64,000 nt of DNA from Stromatinia cepivora (GCA_014898415.1 RCTD01000018.1:935001-999000), one strand, 5' to 3'; positions 53,581-64,000 are shown, counted from the stretch's first letter. The notes: a model not told the origin generated them from the sequence alone. Numbers and translations: made by a program.

Positions 53581-53920
53581 AGACCAGGCAAAACAAGGGC
53601 TACTTAGTAGCTAGCTTTATTAACGGGGAAGTGAAGCTTATCAACGAACGTATAGAACTCTTTGTTGATATGTTTTGATTTGCTTAGAAAGCTAGAATCT
53701 ATAAAGGGTGAAGAACTATATAATGATGTACGCCGAGGCACTAGTGCGAGCATTAGTGCGCACGTGATCCTTACCATCCTTACCATGCACGTGATTCATA
53801 TTTTGACAATTAAAATCAAATAATATTGATCTTTAAAGCTTCTATGAAATCAAACAATATTAATCTTTACAGTCTTATTTGATAATTTTCCTTATATATA
53901 AAAAAAAACAATATCCTACT
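53580..53920. repeat. Unclassified repeat-like segment
   Basis: Contains two CACGTGAT boxes about 30 bp apart around CCTTACCATCCTTACCAT, and a 24-bp-scale imperfect direct repeat (ATCAAATAATATTGATCTTT at about 53817 and ATCAAACAATATTAATCTTT at about 53849) differing only by transitions. A minus-strand open frame of 60 codons shows no domain. It is likely a transposon remnant next to the solo LTR. Confidence 0.4.
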
Positions 53921-53926
53921 ACTTAT

Positions 53927-54208
53927 TGTCACGAATCGTGAACCGCAGGAGGCTAACCACGTGATACCTCTTATCTCCCATATCAATTAATGAGCTGATC
54001 GTCCGTGCACATGCGTTACGATTCATACGATTTAGTATGGTAGAATGGTGACCCTAATAACGCATGCGCACAGCCCCGCAGCTCACGAATGGGTATTTGT
54101 GTATATATATCTAGTCGCTCCTTACGAGCCATAGTTCTTCAGTTGTAGATTCTAAGGAACATAATTGACCCTGTTTATTCAGCTCTACTACGGCTCTTGT
54201 GCGTCACA
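53927..54208. mobile_element. Solo LTR flanked by 5-bp target duplication
   Basis: A 282-bp segment starting TGTCACGA and ending GCGTCACA, the TG..CA ends of a long terminal repeat. It is bordered on both sides by CTTAT (53922-53926 and 54209-54213), the expected 5-bp target site duplication. No internal region or second LTR copy is found, so it is probably the product of LTR-LTR recombination. The ends resemble those of the element at 54459, but the inner sequence differs, so it is a different family. Confidence 0.82.
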
Positions 54209-54458
54209 CTTATTAGAAAAAAATACCAAGTACAATAATATACTATAAGATTACTACCCCCGATCAGCTCAGTATATTGTATATCATTACATAATGAAAA
54301 TTTCAAATATATAATATAGGATCCGGATATTATTTTCACTTTCTAGAAAACTTATTATAAAAATAATTATTATTATTTATAAATTATAAATCAAAGATAC
54401 AAAACTAGAATTTAAAAAAGAAATAGAATAAAGAAAATGAAGAAATAGAAATAGTAAT

Positions 54459-54608
54459 TGTCACGAGATACACGTGATCGCGTCCGATCGGACTAGTACA
54501 ATACTAAACTCCAAGCCGATTATATATATAGCTTCGTAGCATACTCTCTTTAGCTTTGTAACTTTTAATTCTAAGATTGATTTCTAAATACTTATTAGAT
54601 TTATTATA
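54459..54608 (+). repeat. 5' LTR of the gag-only element
   Basis: 150 bp. Relative to the 3' copy it has T or A at many sites where the other has C or G, mostly in its last 40 bases. Confidence 0.88.
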
Positions 54609-54774
54609 TTATTAAAAGCTTTTCCAGATAAAAAATGGAATAACATTTGCATATATTCATACACACTCCGTTTGCTTTTATTTAGATACATCGCTTATGC
54701 TTTTTCGTTTACATATAAATCTTTTTGATATTATTCAAAAATATTATCTTTTTCTTACCCTTAATTTCTAAACT

Positions 54775-55900
54775 ATGGATTACGATTCGATAAACCTCGC
54801 AATTGCAGAATTTCGTGGCGAAATGACTCGTCAACAGGATGAAATCTCGTTCCTACGCTCCTTGATTCTCAAACGCATTCCTACCGCTTATACTCCTTTT
54901 CGTCCGAAACCCTCTTTCCCTAATCCTGAAAAGTTCAGTGGTAGCTCTCAAAAGTTCAATACCTAGCTTCCTTCGATTCGAGCGAAACTACAAATAGACA
55001 ACACTACGATCAGCAACTCTACAATTCAATTTTACTATATTTATCTCAATCTCGAATCTCATATACAAACTATAATACTATCTCAGTTTTCTTCTCTTAA
55101 TCAAAACATTCCTTTAGATTATACAACAATCCTAGATCAACTCATATACATTTACAACAATCCGAATAAAGTTCAAGAAGCTGAAAACAAGCTATTCACT
55201 CTCAAACAAGGAACCGATTCTCTACATACCTATATTACAAAATTCGAAAGGACCCTTTACAAAGCCAAAGATTAGAATTGACCCGATTCGAATAAAATCT
55301 CAATCTTTCGCAATGAACTCAATATTACTCTTAGAAATCGTCTTTTTTAACAACTTTCTCTTCCCTATTCTTATCCCGATTTTGTTCAAATCATATAACA
55401 ACTAACTACTTATACAACAAATAGATTCCCTGTATCATCCTATTCTAATAAACTTAGAACCTTATATATATTACAGAATCCATCCCATTCTCGGAATCAT
55501 AATCCAATAAACATTAACAATCTTAATATTATTAATACCTTTAACCCTTTTGATATCCAATCGGACAAATCTGATCGTATCTTGATTCTACCCTGCGTAC
55601 AAGCACCCGAGTTTTCCCCTTCTAAAAGAACTTTTTTGCACAAACAAAATAAATATATACAATATAAAAATAACTTTTATTAAATACAAACCTATTTATT
55701 AGATCTGTATCAAAAAATCCGAGATCGATAAAAACCTATTCCGGCTATTACCCTGATTACTAAGCCCAAAAACGACGATGATGAGGATCTAGAAGAGATA
55801 ATCAATAATCGATATTTTAAAGATCATTTAAAGAAAGCATATAATACAATAAATACATATTCGTTGACTATAATACAATCCATATATCAGGAATTTTTAT
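54775..55900 (+). pseudogene. Degraded retroelement gag gene
   Basis: From an ATG at 54775 the frame encodes a coiled start (FRGEMTRQQDEISFLRSLI), then PNPEKFSGSSQKFNT, the typical N-terminal block of fungal Ty3/gypsy-type capsid proteins. A TAG interrupts it at 54964, where the family has tryptophan, as a G-to-A change would produce. Beyond it the same frame continues with recognisable capsid-like text (LFTLKQGTDSLHTYITKFER) and further stop codons. It cannot make a full protein. No zinc knuckle or polymerase region is visible. Confidence 0.75.
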
Positions 55901-55984
55901 CAAAAAAAGATTAGTAATCATTTTGTACTTAAATCATTCATTTAAAGTAAATTCAAAGTGAACTCTTCAGAAAAAGGGGGGTAG

Positions 55985-56134
55985 TATCACAAGATACACA
56001 TGATCGCGTCCGATCGGGCTAATACAATACTAAACTCCGAGCCGATCATATATATAACTTCGTAGCACACTCTCTTTAACTCTGTAGCTTTTAATTCTAA
56101 GGTTGATCTCTAAACGCTCGTTGGGTTCGTCACA
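55985..56134 (+). repeat. 3' LTR of the gag-only element
   Basis: 150 bp, ends in GTCACA and keeps more C and G than the 5' copy at its 3' end (for example CGCTCGTTGGG). Confidence 0.88.
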
Positions 56135-56519
56135 GTAATCATATAATCAATCTACTACTTTACTAAAGAGTCTAAAGAGAATTCGAAGAGGTATTTATTA
56201 CATATACAAAAACAGATTTCAGAGACTCTTAAACATAATAGAAAAGAAGAAAAGGAAGAAAGAAACCAAACAAAGAAAAAAAAACAAAGAAAAAGCAACG
56301 GTAAACTCACCCCCTCGACTAGATTAGACGAATAATATAAAACGAAACACCACCAGTAATCATATAATTGAATCCTACAGATTCATAAATTATAGAGTTA
56401 TTCCTCCATATAAAATTCCATTCCATTCACTAATAGATTAAGTTCTCTTCATCAAAGCTCAAACTTTCCATTATCTATCTCGAATCCACCGTTTTCTTCA
56501 ACAAACAGCAACGATAATA

Positions 56520-56620
56520 GGCCTGCTGGCCCAATGGCAAGGCGCTTGACTACGACTATTCAAGATTAAATCTTGAAGTCCGGAATCAAGAGATTGCAGG
56601 TTCGAATCCTGCGTAGGTCA
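56520..56620 (+). tRNA. tRNA-Arg(ACG) with 29-nt intron
   Basis: A full cloverleaf can be drawn. The acceptor stem GGCCTGC pairs with GTAGGTC (two G-U pairs), discriminator A at 56620. The D arm is GCC..GGC. The anticodon stem CTTGA pairs with TCAAG, with loop CTACGA plus A and anticodon ACG at 56552-56554. The T arm is GCAGG-TTCGAAT-CCTGC. The intron (56556-56584) sits at the canonical place after position 37 and contains a perfect inverted repeat (TTCAAGATT/AATCTTGAA). The mature tRNA is 72 nt before CCA addition. A34 would be edited to inosine to read CGN codons. It lies 386 bp downstream of an LTR element. Confidence 0.94.
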
Positions 56621-56636
56621 AATTATTCTTTTGGAC

Positions 56637-56642
56637 ATTTTT
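56637..56642 (+). terminator. RNA polymerase III terminator of the tRNA gene
   Basis: A run of five T residues 17 bp after the tRNA end, with a longer T9 run at about 56651 as a backup. Confidence 0.65.
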
Positions 56643-57960
56643 CCCTTCAATTTTTTTTTGCACTAAGATAACTTTTTCATGTGGGGCGAAGGGTTTGGTA
56701 ATTTTGGTGGTGGGGTTTGAGATGCTTTTAGATGCTTTGGGGCTTAGTGTGGACGCGGGAAGGGAAAATCTTGATCAGGGAGGGAGCGTGCGTTCTTGGG
56801 AGGGGGGACGATTGAAATTGAGTGATGCGGGAAAGTGTGGGTGAAGGGGTTGTGGTTGGTAAAATGATGGATGCTATTGAGGATTTCGTAGAGATCGGGG
56901 TAACGGGTGGTAGTTGACGCTTGAAGAACTGGAGGGATATGAAGGGGTAAGAATTTCTAGTGATTTATTTAGCTGACCTAGTCCCAGGGAACTCCTGTTC
57001 CTGTCGCTTTTGTTTTCTTCCCAGATATAATCGAAAAATGCAATGACTCAATCTTACATTGTGAATTGATCACGTCGAGGCTGATATTAAGTCCTTAAGT
57101 TTATAGCTTCCAGACACAGTACTACTGCTCGAGCAAGGACGATGTATATGGCTATAACTTCGTTGCAGGAAAATAGTATCGACTTTGAGACTCTCCTCAT
57201 TTTCATCTGGACTCTCTTACTTGTGGAGAAAGACAACGATACACACTCGGCCATCTCCAACATGCCAGCAACGTTGATTGATCCATCAAACTCAAACCGT
57301 CTCGACTCTCTACATAATCCCACTACCAACCCATAATATTCTCCACACCATTGAAGAAAACTATTCACGATGGGTGATCATTCGTCTTGAAAGAACCACA
57401 TACACCCAGTTCGGACCTGAAGTTTTGTTTCATCATGATCTGTCAATTGCAACCATGCACGCAAAAGAAAATCTCCACAGTCTACACCCAATTTTCCATA
57501 TTCACCGTTCGTTTCCACAGTGATGATAGGCCTCAAACTTTGAGACGTGCAACAAAAAATGACAAAATAACAAGGCTTTTACCATCTGGATTTCTGGAAG
57601 ACCTCCTATTTCGGCTCTCCCGTTTAATTGTGGAGGCACAATGATCCACAGGATTGGGCTTGACCGGTGAGAGGAAAAGTGAAGAAGAGGAAGGTCCAAC
57701 CTTTTTTTTTTTTACCCTGCTGGTCAAAGAAAAATTTCATGTGGAGTTGGCACCAAATTGGGGAAGAAATTTATGTATTCCCCTGAGTCGTTAGACTCCA
57801 CGCACGAGTGTCTTCATGATCCAATCGGAATATTTTGTCACACCACGCAGAAGCTTTTTCTCGGTAGAATGCTTAGTACGCAAAACATCAGACTTCTAGA
57901 ATACAAAAAAAAAGTATAATCGAGGGTACATGCGGTACATGAGTGGAGTACAAATCAGAC

Positions 57961-58003
57961 TTGGACGGTCGCTGGACCGTGAGCGAAGCGACGGGAAGTC
58001 CAA
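57961..58003. repeat. Imperfect inverted repeat (hairpin)
   Basis: TTGGAC and GTCCAA arms enclose a second pair GTCGCT/AGCGAC around a loop. The segment is GC-rich against AT-rich flanks. It could be a short transposon tip or a structured element. Confidence 0.55.
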
Positions 58004-59510
58004 AATTTCGTTGAAAATTTCTCCTACTAATTTAGTATCAATCTGGAAGCTTGAAAGATCTGAGAAAAAATACGACGGTGGATACTTAAGAATGTGTGGA
58101 TCCCATCGAGTAAATGTTCAAACCACTCTTTGATGTTGATGAGCCTATGAGGCATGAAAGTGGTAAAGGATTTGACAAAATAAGGTTTATTGTTATGTAA
58201 TAGGTATTGAATGTGATCAAATGGGATTTTAGATGGACTTTTCCAAGTTCCATTGGATGACTGAGAGATTGGTCTGGAATCGTGGAAAGAGACGAAGGAA
58301 GATGGAGGTTCGTTGTCGTTCCAGTTTTGGTTGGATGTGATTTTTCTTACTCGATGAAATCACATGGTTGTGTGACTTTTGTCACATTAAACCGGATTTG
58401 GAAATTGTTTCCTGATTTTTGAAATTTCTGACTGAAAATATTGATGAAAGTTCCCGGTGTATCATGGTGAGTGGAAAAATTCTATCATGCCGTCGTTTAT
58501 TCCCAAATGAAGTCACAGACCCGACATAAAGGATGAAATTTGTAGACGTCGAGCACATAGGAGAAAATAAATGTGCAACACCATTCCGTGGGGGTTGGAT
58601 TCATCCACAATAAACCAGTCACAGATTCATAAATAGAGAATTCTAAAATGATTGCACCATGAGTTCAATACCATGCGTAATGTCATGATATTTATTGTAG
58701 ATGGCTAGAAGTAGAAGCATATTGCGAATCATCCTGACACTACAGAGTAGAAGGTCAGAAATCGGAGTGGGCCGAACCCGTACTCTGATTGATTGATTGA
58801 TTGATTAATGAAATCCCTCGGTTTTTATCTATCGACTAATATGCTAAATGATCTTCCAGATTCTCCATTTTTCATTCGATGGCGTGAGCTCAAAGCCCTA
58901 TGGTCTGAGAGTATCGGTGATCATTGTCCTAAGAATATTACCGAGTCCATATTGAAAGGTCCCTTTCATCATCATGTCGTGATATCACTATCGTGTTCTT
59001 CGTGTTGTGACTGTTGTCACAGTACTAAATTGATTTTGCAGAGTTGACCACGAATATTAGAAAGCTAGGAAGGATAGCTCCGTCAAACGAACACGACGCT
59101 CCCGTGAATTGAGGTTGATTTATCGTGTTGGTGGAGGTTGTCAGGAACTGTTCATCTGTCTCTCCGTTTATCAGAATCTCTTGGCATAAGATCCCTCAAC
59201 GATCTCAAAAGTAATCCTTGCATTTCCATCATTGTACCTGGAAAAGTCGCAATTATGTATCAAGCACCGAGTAGCTGGCTCCCTACCTAGCATGCAAACA
59301 AAAGAGGAGGATGAACTTGCTGACGTGCTACACGCACATCAACCAGTCATCCTCATCAGCCGTTCGAATGACTGGCTTGAAAAACTTTGATGTTGGATGT
59401 ACCTGATCCACAGGGGCGTACCCCAGAAGAAGCTAAGCGTAATTTCCAACAAAGAAGCTGTTAAGACTTATTACGAGTGCCTAAAATGGAAATTCAAATC
59501 TTTCCTACCC

Positions 59511-59595
59511 AAAAAAAAAAGGAAAAAAAAGGAAAAGAAAAGAAAAAAAAAGAAAAAAAAAGAAAAAAAAAGAAAAAAAAAGAAAAAAAAAAAGG
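59511..59595. repeat. A-rich purine tract
   Basis: Eighty-five bases of A with regularly spaced G, mostly AAAAAAAAAG words. It may be an old poly-A tail of a retroposed sequence or a plain microsatellite. The Lys/Phe-only frames across it are not genes. Confidence 0.85.
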
Positions 59596-60758
59596 TTTGG
59601 AGCTTGTAAGTAGGGTTACGGCATCGGATATATCGGTACAAAGTACCGTACGGAGTACACTTCCTCAATACCTCAGTTCTCCAGATAATTTGTATCAACG
59701 CAGAGTGGATCTCAAATAGGACCCTAGATGAGCTACTGAAAGCTTCACTGATGAATATGAAATATAAGAGCGTACTCCGTGCTTGATGACCTACTCCGTA
59801 CTTGATGACCTACTTGATGCACTCATGGAAAAGATTTTTCTTAGCTACTGTACGGTGTAGAATTCCATATTGTTCTAGTCCAACACAACATCCGACTTCA
59901 TGCCATGTTTTAACCGCTGAAACACAAAACGCTGGACCAAACGTAAAATAGATTTTCCCCCCATAAAAAATTTACTATGGCACAATGTGCATCGCACACA
60001 CACACAGACCCTCGGATAGCCTGACAGGCAAGGATTAATTAAATTTTCTCATGTGAGGGGCATCGGGGGTCATTTTTTGGTATGACTGTATGAGTAACCA
60101 AGGGAAAAATCCCATCACAGACTTCAAATTTTGGTTCACTAAGAAATCCCTTTGACACATAAAATTCCTCTAGAGGTAAGGAGAGTGAGAATTTGAGTAA
60201 GTACTAGGTATAGTGTAATTTGGTCAGTGCAATTATTTCAAGCTTTGGCAGTTACCTTGAATATATCAAGTATGCGCATGTTTGTTTATATAGTTCAAAT
60301 CCTCTCCGCCTCCTCCAACAAGGTGGTTTGATATAAAATATAATATAATATTCACCATCTCATCCCATACATCTTATACATCCTATACATCCCATACAAA
60401 ATAACACACCTTACCTACCTATACAACACAATCTCGTCATCTACCTACTCCATTCTAACAAAGAGAATTAATTAACACCATATCAAGTATATTTATATAC
60501 TTAAAATACTTTATTACACCGTCTTCTTTTTTCTCAATACGATCACGCTACCAAAAAGATTTCCCAACTCTCTTTCACATTCACCTTTTCACATTTTGCC
60601 CTTATCCTGATCTACTTTTGAACGATCCCCTCCAACTTAACAACCTCCAACACGAATGAAAGTTTAATACTAGAAACAGTTTTTAATACTGTTGTGCAGA
60701 AAGCAGGTCACTGAAAAAGTTTATTTTCCCTGTCAGAGACGCCACCAAAAACGCCACC

Positions 60759-62257
60759 ATGCCGGCAACTACTATGCAGCACGTCACTTCCTTCTTTCGA
60801 TCTCATTCGCACCCATTTGACCTACCAACTGAAGGAAAGAAAGGTCCAAGAAGGAATTCAAACAGTAGACCATCTTTAAAAAGTCGCACATCATCTTCAG
60901 CAACCTCTTCTATCACCGAAGATAAAGGAACAAAGATGCCTGATCTTTCCCTTGCTCACAAACGTATCTCAATACCTGGTCTTCATTCGGCAAAGTCATC
61001 TTCGAGAACAGTTCCTATATATCATGGCGCAACACTTGACTGTGCTATTGAGTCACCACCATTGGTTCTTTACGGTTCTACAACTTCGAGCACCGGCGCA
61101 TTATTGTCTGGACAATTAAAATTACATATTCACGATGAGAAGTTTGCAATTGAGTCATTCAAGATGCGTTTGGCATTGGAGGTTACGCAAAAGAAGCCAT
61201 TCCATGCGCATTGTCATGAGTGTGCTCATCAATCAAATGATTTGACTACTTGGAATTTCCTTCAAGGTCCAGCTACTCTTCGAAAAGGTACATACTAATG
61301 CATTACATTTTCACTTTTTGGTTTTCAGGATTCTAACTCAAATTTCTAGGCGAACATGACTTTCCATTTAGCTTTCTCCTTCCCGGACATCTACCTGCGA
61401 GCATGAAGGGTTCATTGTCTAATATCGAATATGTTCTCAAGGCTACACTTGTACCAAAGACTGGCGAGCCGATAAAACTCTCCCACGTTCTCAATATTAA
61501 GCGTGCCATTATTCCTTCCGATACACCTCGCAGTTCAATGCGAATCTTTCCACCAACGAATTTAACAGCCAATGCCCAACTTCCTGCCGTTATCTACCCA
61601 ATTGGTGAATCGAATATTTCAATGCGCATGGATGGTATTGTGAATCGGAATGCAGATGCAAAGACACAAAATCATTGGAAGTTAAAACGTTTGACATGGC
61701 GTTTGGATGAAACACTCAGAGTTATCTCACCAGCATGTCCCAAACATGCCGCAAAAGTGACAAAGGAAGGGGAGAGCAAGAAAGGGGCCGCTCACCAAGA
61801 TTCCCGTGCCTTAGCTACTGAGGAGATCAAATCTGGATGGAAATCAAATTACGATTCAGCTGATGGAGCCATTGAAATTGAATTTCCAATCTCAATTCGT
61901 CCAGATGTGAAACCAATTTGCGACATGAAAGCTGAGGATGGTACTGAAGTTTTCCATACTCTCATCGTTGAGATGATTGTTTCCGAAGAATTCGCACCTA
62001 TCAAAAAACCAACACAAGTAACACCAACTGGAGGAGCAAGAGTATTGAGAATGCATTTCAAAATGACGGTTACCGAAAGATCAGGTTTGGGTATTTCATG
62101 GGATGAGGAACAACCTCCTTTGTATGAGAATGTTCCTGCCAGCCCTCCAACTTATGTCAACACGGAACTCTATGATGGACCACCCATTCCAGATTATGAA
62201 GATCTATCAGTATTAGATGGTGGAAATGGAAATGGAACTGGAAGCGGAGCTCATTAA
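60759..62257 (+). CDS. Arrestin-related trafficking adaptor, LDB19/Art1-like
   Basis: Arrestin-related adaptors bring the HECT ligase Rsp5/NedD4 to plasma-membrane transporters for ubiquitin-dependent endocytosis. Two exons (60759-61287 and 61350-62257, intron ending TTTCTAG) give 478 residues. The first 80 residues are basic and Ser-rich. The N-terminal arrestin-like lobe runs from about residue 85 (LDCAIESPPLVLYGS, then GALLSGQLKLHI) through FLLPGHLPASMKG, and a second beta lobe follows to about residue 430. The tail has PPLYENV and PPTYVN, PY-type sites for WW domains, and GPPIPDYEDL. PPxY sites and the SPPLVLYG block support the LDB19-type call; I use no symbol because paralogues exist. 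The start is preceded by CCACC, a favourable context. Confidence 0.87.
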
Positions 62258-63196
62258 TATGGCATTTATTTCATTCATCATGAATAATTGTGAACATTAT
62301 CGGCGTTTGGGGATAGGTTCATACGCATACTAAGTATAGCATTAGCTTACTTGAAGGAAAATGGGATTTGACTTGCTTTTGGCAAAAGGCGCTTGATGGA
62401 TATACCCCCTAAGCCACGAACGGATTTTCTTCATTTGCATATTATGGTCGTGGAACGGATGGGATGGAATGGGATGGGGGAAAAATGGAGTTTTGAAGAG
62501 GATCAGAGATGATCTGATGATATTTCCCCTCTGGTATGGAAAAGGAAAAGGAAAAGGAGGGGGAAAAGGGAAAAGTCTGGATTAAATTAGATTTGGTATT
62601 GATTACTGAAATACTACTACTATCTAGTACTACCACTACTACTTTAATAGCTAGTTAATTGAAATGAAATGAATATTTTTCATTAAATTGGTTTCGAGAT
62701 TTGCTTGCTACTCTATTATCATTCTAAGTGATGGATCTAAAAATCCTATCTCATTTCTGTGATGTAGTAGCTGTAGTGTAGAGCTAGGGAATTAGTCTCC
62801 CCCTAAGTACCTAAGTAGTTGGAGCTCTTCGCCTCGCCTACCTAGTATATCTCTTAAAGTACAAGTTAAAATCTATTCCGGCAGATGACTACTTACTGAT
62901 TACTGGCTTATTTATGAGATTATATACTCATTTCACATTTCTGGAATTTTTTTATTCATTGATCTTTTTATGTATTTTTATTTCTTGATATATTTTATTA
63001 GACCCTTTTGGGGTTTTGGGGCTTTTGGGGCTTTTGTTGATTGGGAGGAAGGATTCACTCTCTCATCTATAGATACTTTGTATGAATGAATAGTTTGATG
63101 GTGGTACTTTGGAGATACTTTGGAGATACTTTGGAGATACCTTGTGTGGATATTTGTATGTGTGAGTTTGAATATCTGGATATAACTGTATTTTGT

Positions 63197-63240
63197 TGGG
63201 ATTGGGATTGGGATTGAGATTGGGATTGAGATTGAGATTG
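63197..63240. repeat. (GGGATT/GAGATT)n tandem repeat
   Basis: Seven 6-bp units alternating between GGGATT and GAGATT. Confidence 0.9.
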
Positions 63241-63495
63241 CAAGAGGTATGTATGTATATTTGCTCTTTTCGAAATACTGCGAAGAATAAGTTTTGTTTT
63301 TGTTTTTTTTGTATTGAAGGGTAAAGGGAGTTTTTTGGTATAGTGTATGTACATGTATATCAAGCGATTAGAGGTATATTTTTGAAGGCTTTTGGATTCT
63401 TGAGATAGATGGGATTTTGAGTTGTGGGGGAGGAGGAGGAGGAGGCTGTGTGGTTTTTTTGGGTATGGTGTGGGGTGTGGGTTGTGGGATTGGGG

Positions 63496-63780
63496 TTTTG
63501 TGTTTGGATTTGGATTTGGATTTGTATGTTTGGATTTATATGCTTATGTTCTACGCTTTTAAATTGAAGGTTTTCAGATGGAGCAGCCAATAACGTTGGG
63601 GAAGAAATGTTTTGTTGTATATTTCGAAATCGGTTCGGTTGGGTTTTTATGCTTGAATTTGTGTGTTTGGATTTGTATGCTTGGATTTGAATACTTGGAT
63701 TTGTATATTTGGATTTGTATATTTGGATTTGTTGGTTTGGGGTTTTTGTGTTTGGATTTGTATATTTGGGTTTGGTGTTT
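63496..63780. repeat. Degenerate minisatellite based on TTTGGATTTGTATA
   Basis: About 285 bases of imperfect GGATTTGTATATTT-like units, interrupted by about 120 bases of less repetitive DNA at 63540-63655. Both strands are open only because of the repeat. Confidence 0.75.
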
Positions 63781-64000
63781 ATAGAGATGAACATTAGAAC
63801 AAGCTCAAAGATACTTTAGTCATAGATCTTCTACCATTCATTATTATATCCTACACTGTGTTAATTACAAAAGTTGAAGAATTTCCATTTTTCCTCTATT
63901 CTCGGGTTTATGTTTTGATATTGGCAGTTTATCACCCCATCACATCAAAACTAACAAATTTCTAGTTCACAAAAAATACATATCGAAAATGAACAAACAA

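Larger units (their letters stand above)
49586..53926. other. Gene-poor region passing into AT-rich DNA
   Basis: The first 2.5 kb are of ordinary composition and hold the small CxxC frame and a weak membrane-protein candidate, listed separately. From about 52480 the DNA becomes strongly AT-rich with long T/A words and almost no open frames, up to about 53580. (TA)n lies at 52099-52118. From 53580 to 53920 there is repeat-like DNA, listed separately. Confidence 0.5.
54459..56134 (+). mobile_element. Gag-only LTR retroelement with RIP-like mutations
   Basis: A 1676-bp element bounded by two 150-bp LTRs (54459-54608 and 55985-56134) and by a 5-bp target duplication GTAAT (54454-54458 and 56135-56139). 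The 3' LTR ends in GTCACA; the 5' LTR start is TGTCACG. A purine-rich tract (AGAAAAAGGGGGG, ending about 55981) lies just before the 3' LTR, as expected for the plus-strand primer. The interior carries a degraded gag-like frame and no trace of protease, reverse transcriptase or integrase. It therefore looks non-autonomous. By my alignment the two LTRs differ at 24 of 150 positions, all transitions. Confidence 0.88.
56621..60758. other. Gene-poor region of about 4 kb
   Basis: Short frames on both strands show no domain. Visible structures are a hairpin at 57961-58003, a (GATT)n run at 58786-58806, and an A-rich tract at 59511-59595. TACGGAGTAC-type motifs, common in fungal repeats, occur near 59648 and 59772. 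The last 450 bases hold CATCCTATA-like repeats and the arrestin-gene promoter. Confidence 0.45.
62258..64000. other. Repeat-rich region to the window end
   Basis: No gene is supported. It contains GGGGTTTT-like words at 63006-63035, a 6-bp repeat, and a degenerate 14-bp repeat, listed separately. Frames there encode only low-complexity Asn/Lys/Gln/Pro or Leu/Trp text. Confidence 0.55.

Noticed and set aside
59397..59719. Lys-rich and Phe-rich frames across the A-rich tract
   Set aside because: They are translations of a microsatellite.
63360..63794. 144-codon minus-strand frame rich in Asn, Lys, Gln and Thr
   Set aside because: It spans a minisatellite; the frame is open because the repeat unit lacks stops, and no domain is present.

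Overview
The window looks like nuclear DNA of a filamentous ascomycete, most likely a leotiomycete close to Botrytis or Sclerotinia. The grounds are many short introns (about 45-65 nt, a few longer) with GT..AG ends, small conserved proteins of Pezizomycotina type, AT-rich DNA with signs of RIP-like transition mutation, and many (TAGGTA)-like and polypyrimidine tracts in promoters. The genus is an inference from general resemblance; no search was run.

Layout. 1-473 holds the 3' end of a mitochondrial inner membrane protease gene. 978-3104 (-) is the vacuolar armadillo protein Vac8. 6077-7471 (+) is Snf4, the AMPK gamma subunit. 8069-12287 (+) is a 1354-residue RhoGAP protein. 13576-14471 (+) is an unknown protein with two membrane segments. 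14472-19519 is gene-poor. 19520-20296 (-) is a GPI-anchored Kre9/Knh1-like wall protein. 23123-24829 (-) is a single-pass membrane protein with a long disordered tail. 27722-28544 (+) is an SP/RS-rich unknown protein. From 30586 to 49585 three large conserved genes are packed closely: cullin-4 (-), the inner-ring nucleoporin Nup192 (-), and the ATM-family kinase Tel1 (+), the last two diverging from a 509-bp spacer. 49586-60758 is a gene-poor, AT-rich island with a 43-residue zinc-ribbon-like reading frame, a solo LTR, a gag-only LTR retroelement with target duplications, and an intron-containing tRNA-Arg(ACG). 60759-62257 (+) is an arrestin-related trafficking adaptor of the LDB19/Art1 type. 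The rest to 64000 is simple-repeat-rich.

The genes do not form a pathway cluster; they are housekeeping and signalling genes in ordinary eukaryotic order. Loose links exist. Cullin-4 and Tel1 both act in genome maintenance. Vac8, the arrestin adaptor and Snf4 touch nutrient signalling and vacuole or endosome traffic. Gene models were built by hand from reading-frame continuity and splice sites; every multi-exon model below sums to a whole number of codons. I found no convincing wholly new multi-gene system. The best novel leads are the small CxxC/CxxC protein, the RIP-marked gag-only LTR element, and the unknown membrane and SP/RS-rich proteins.
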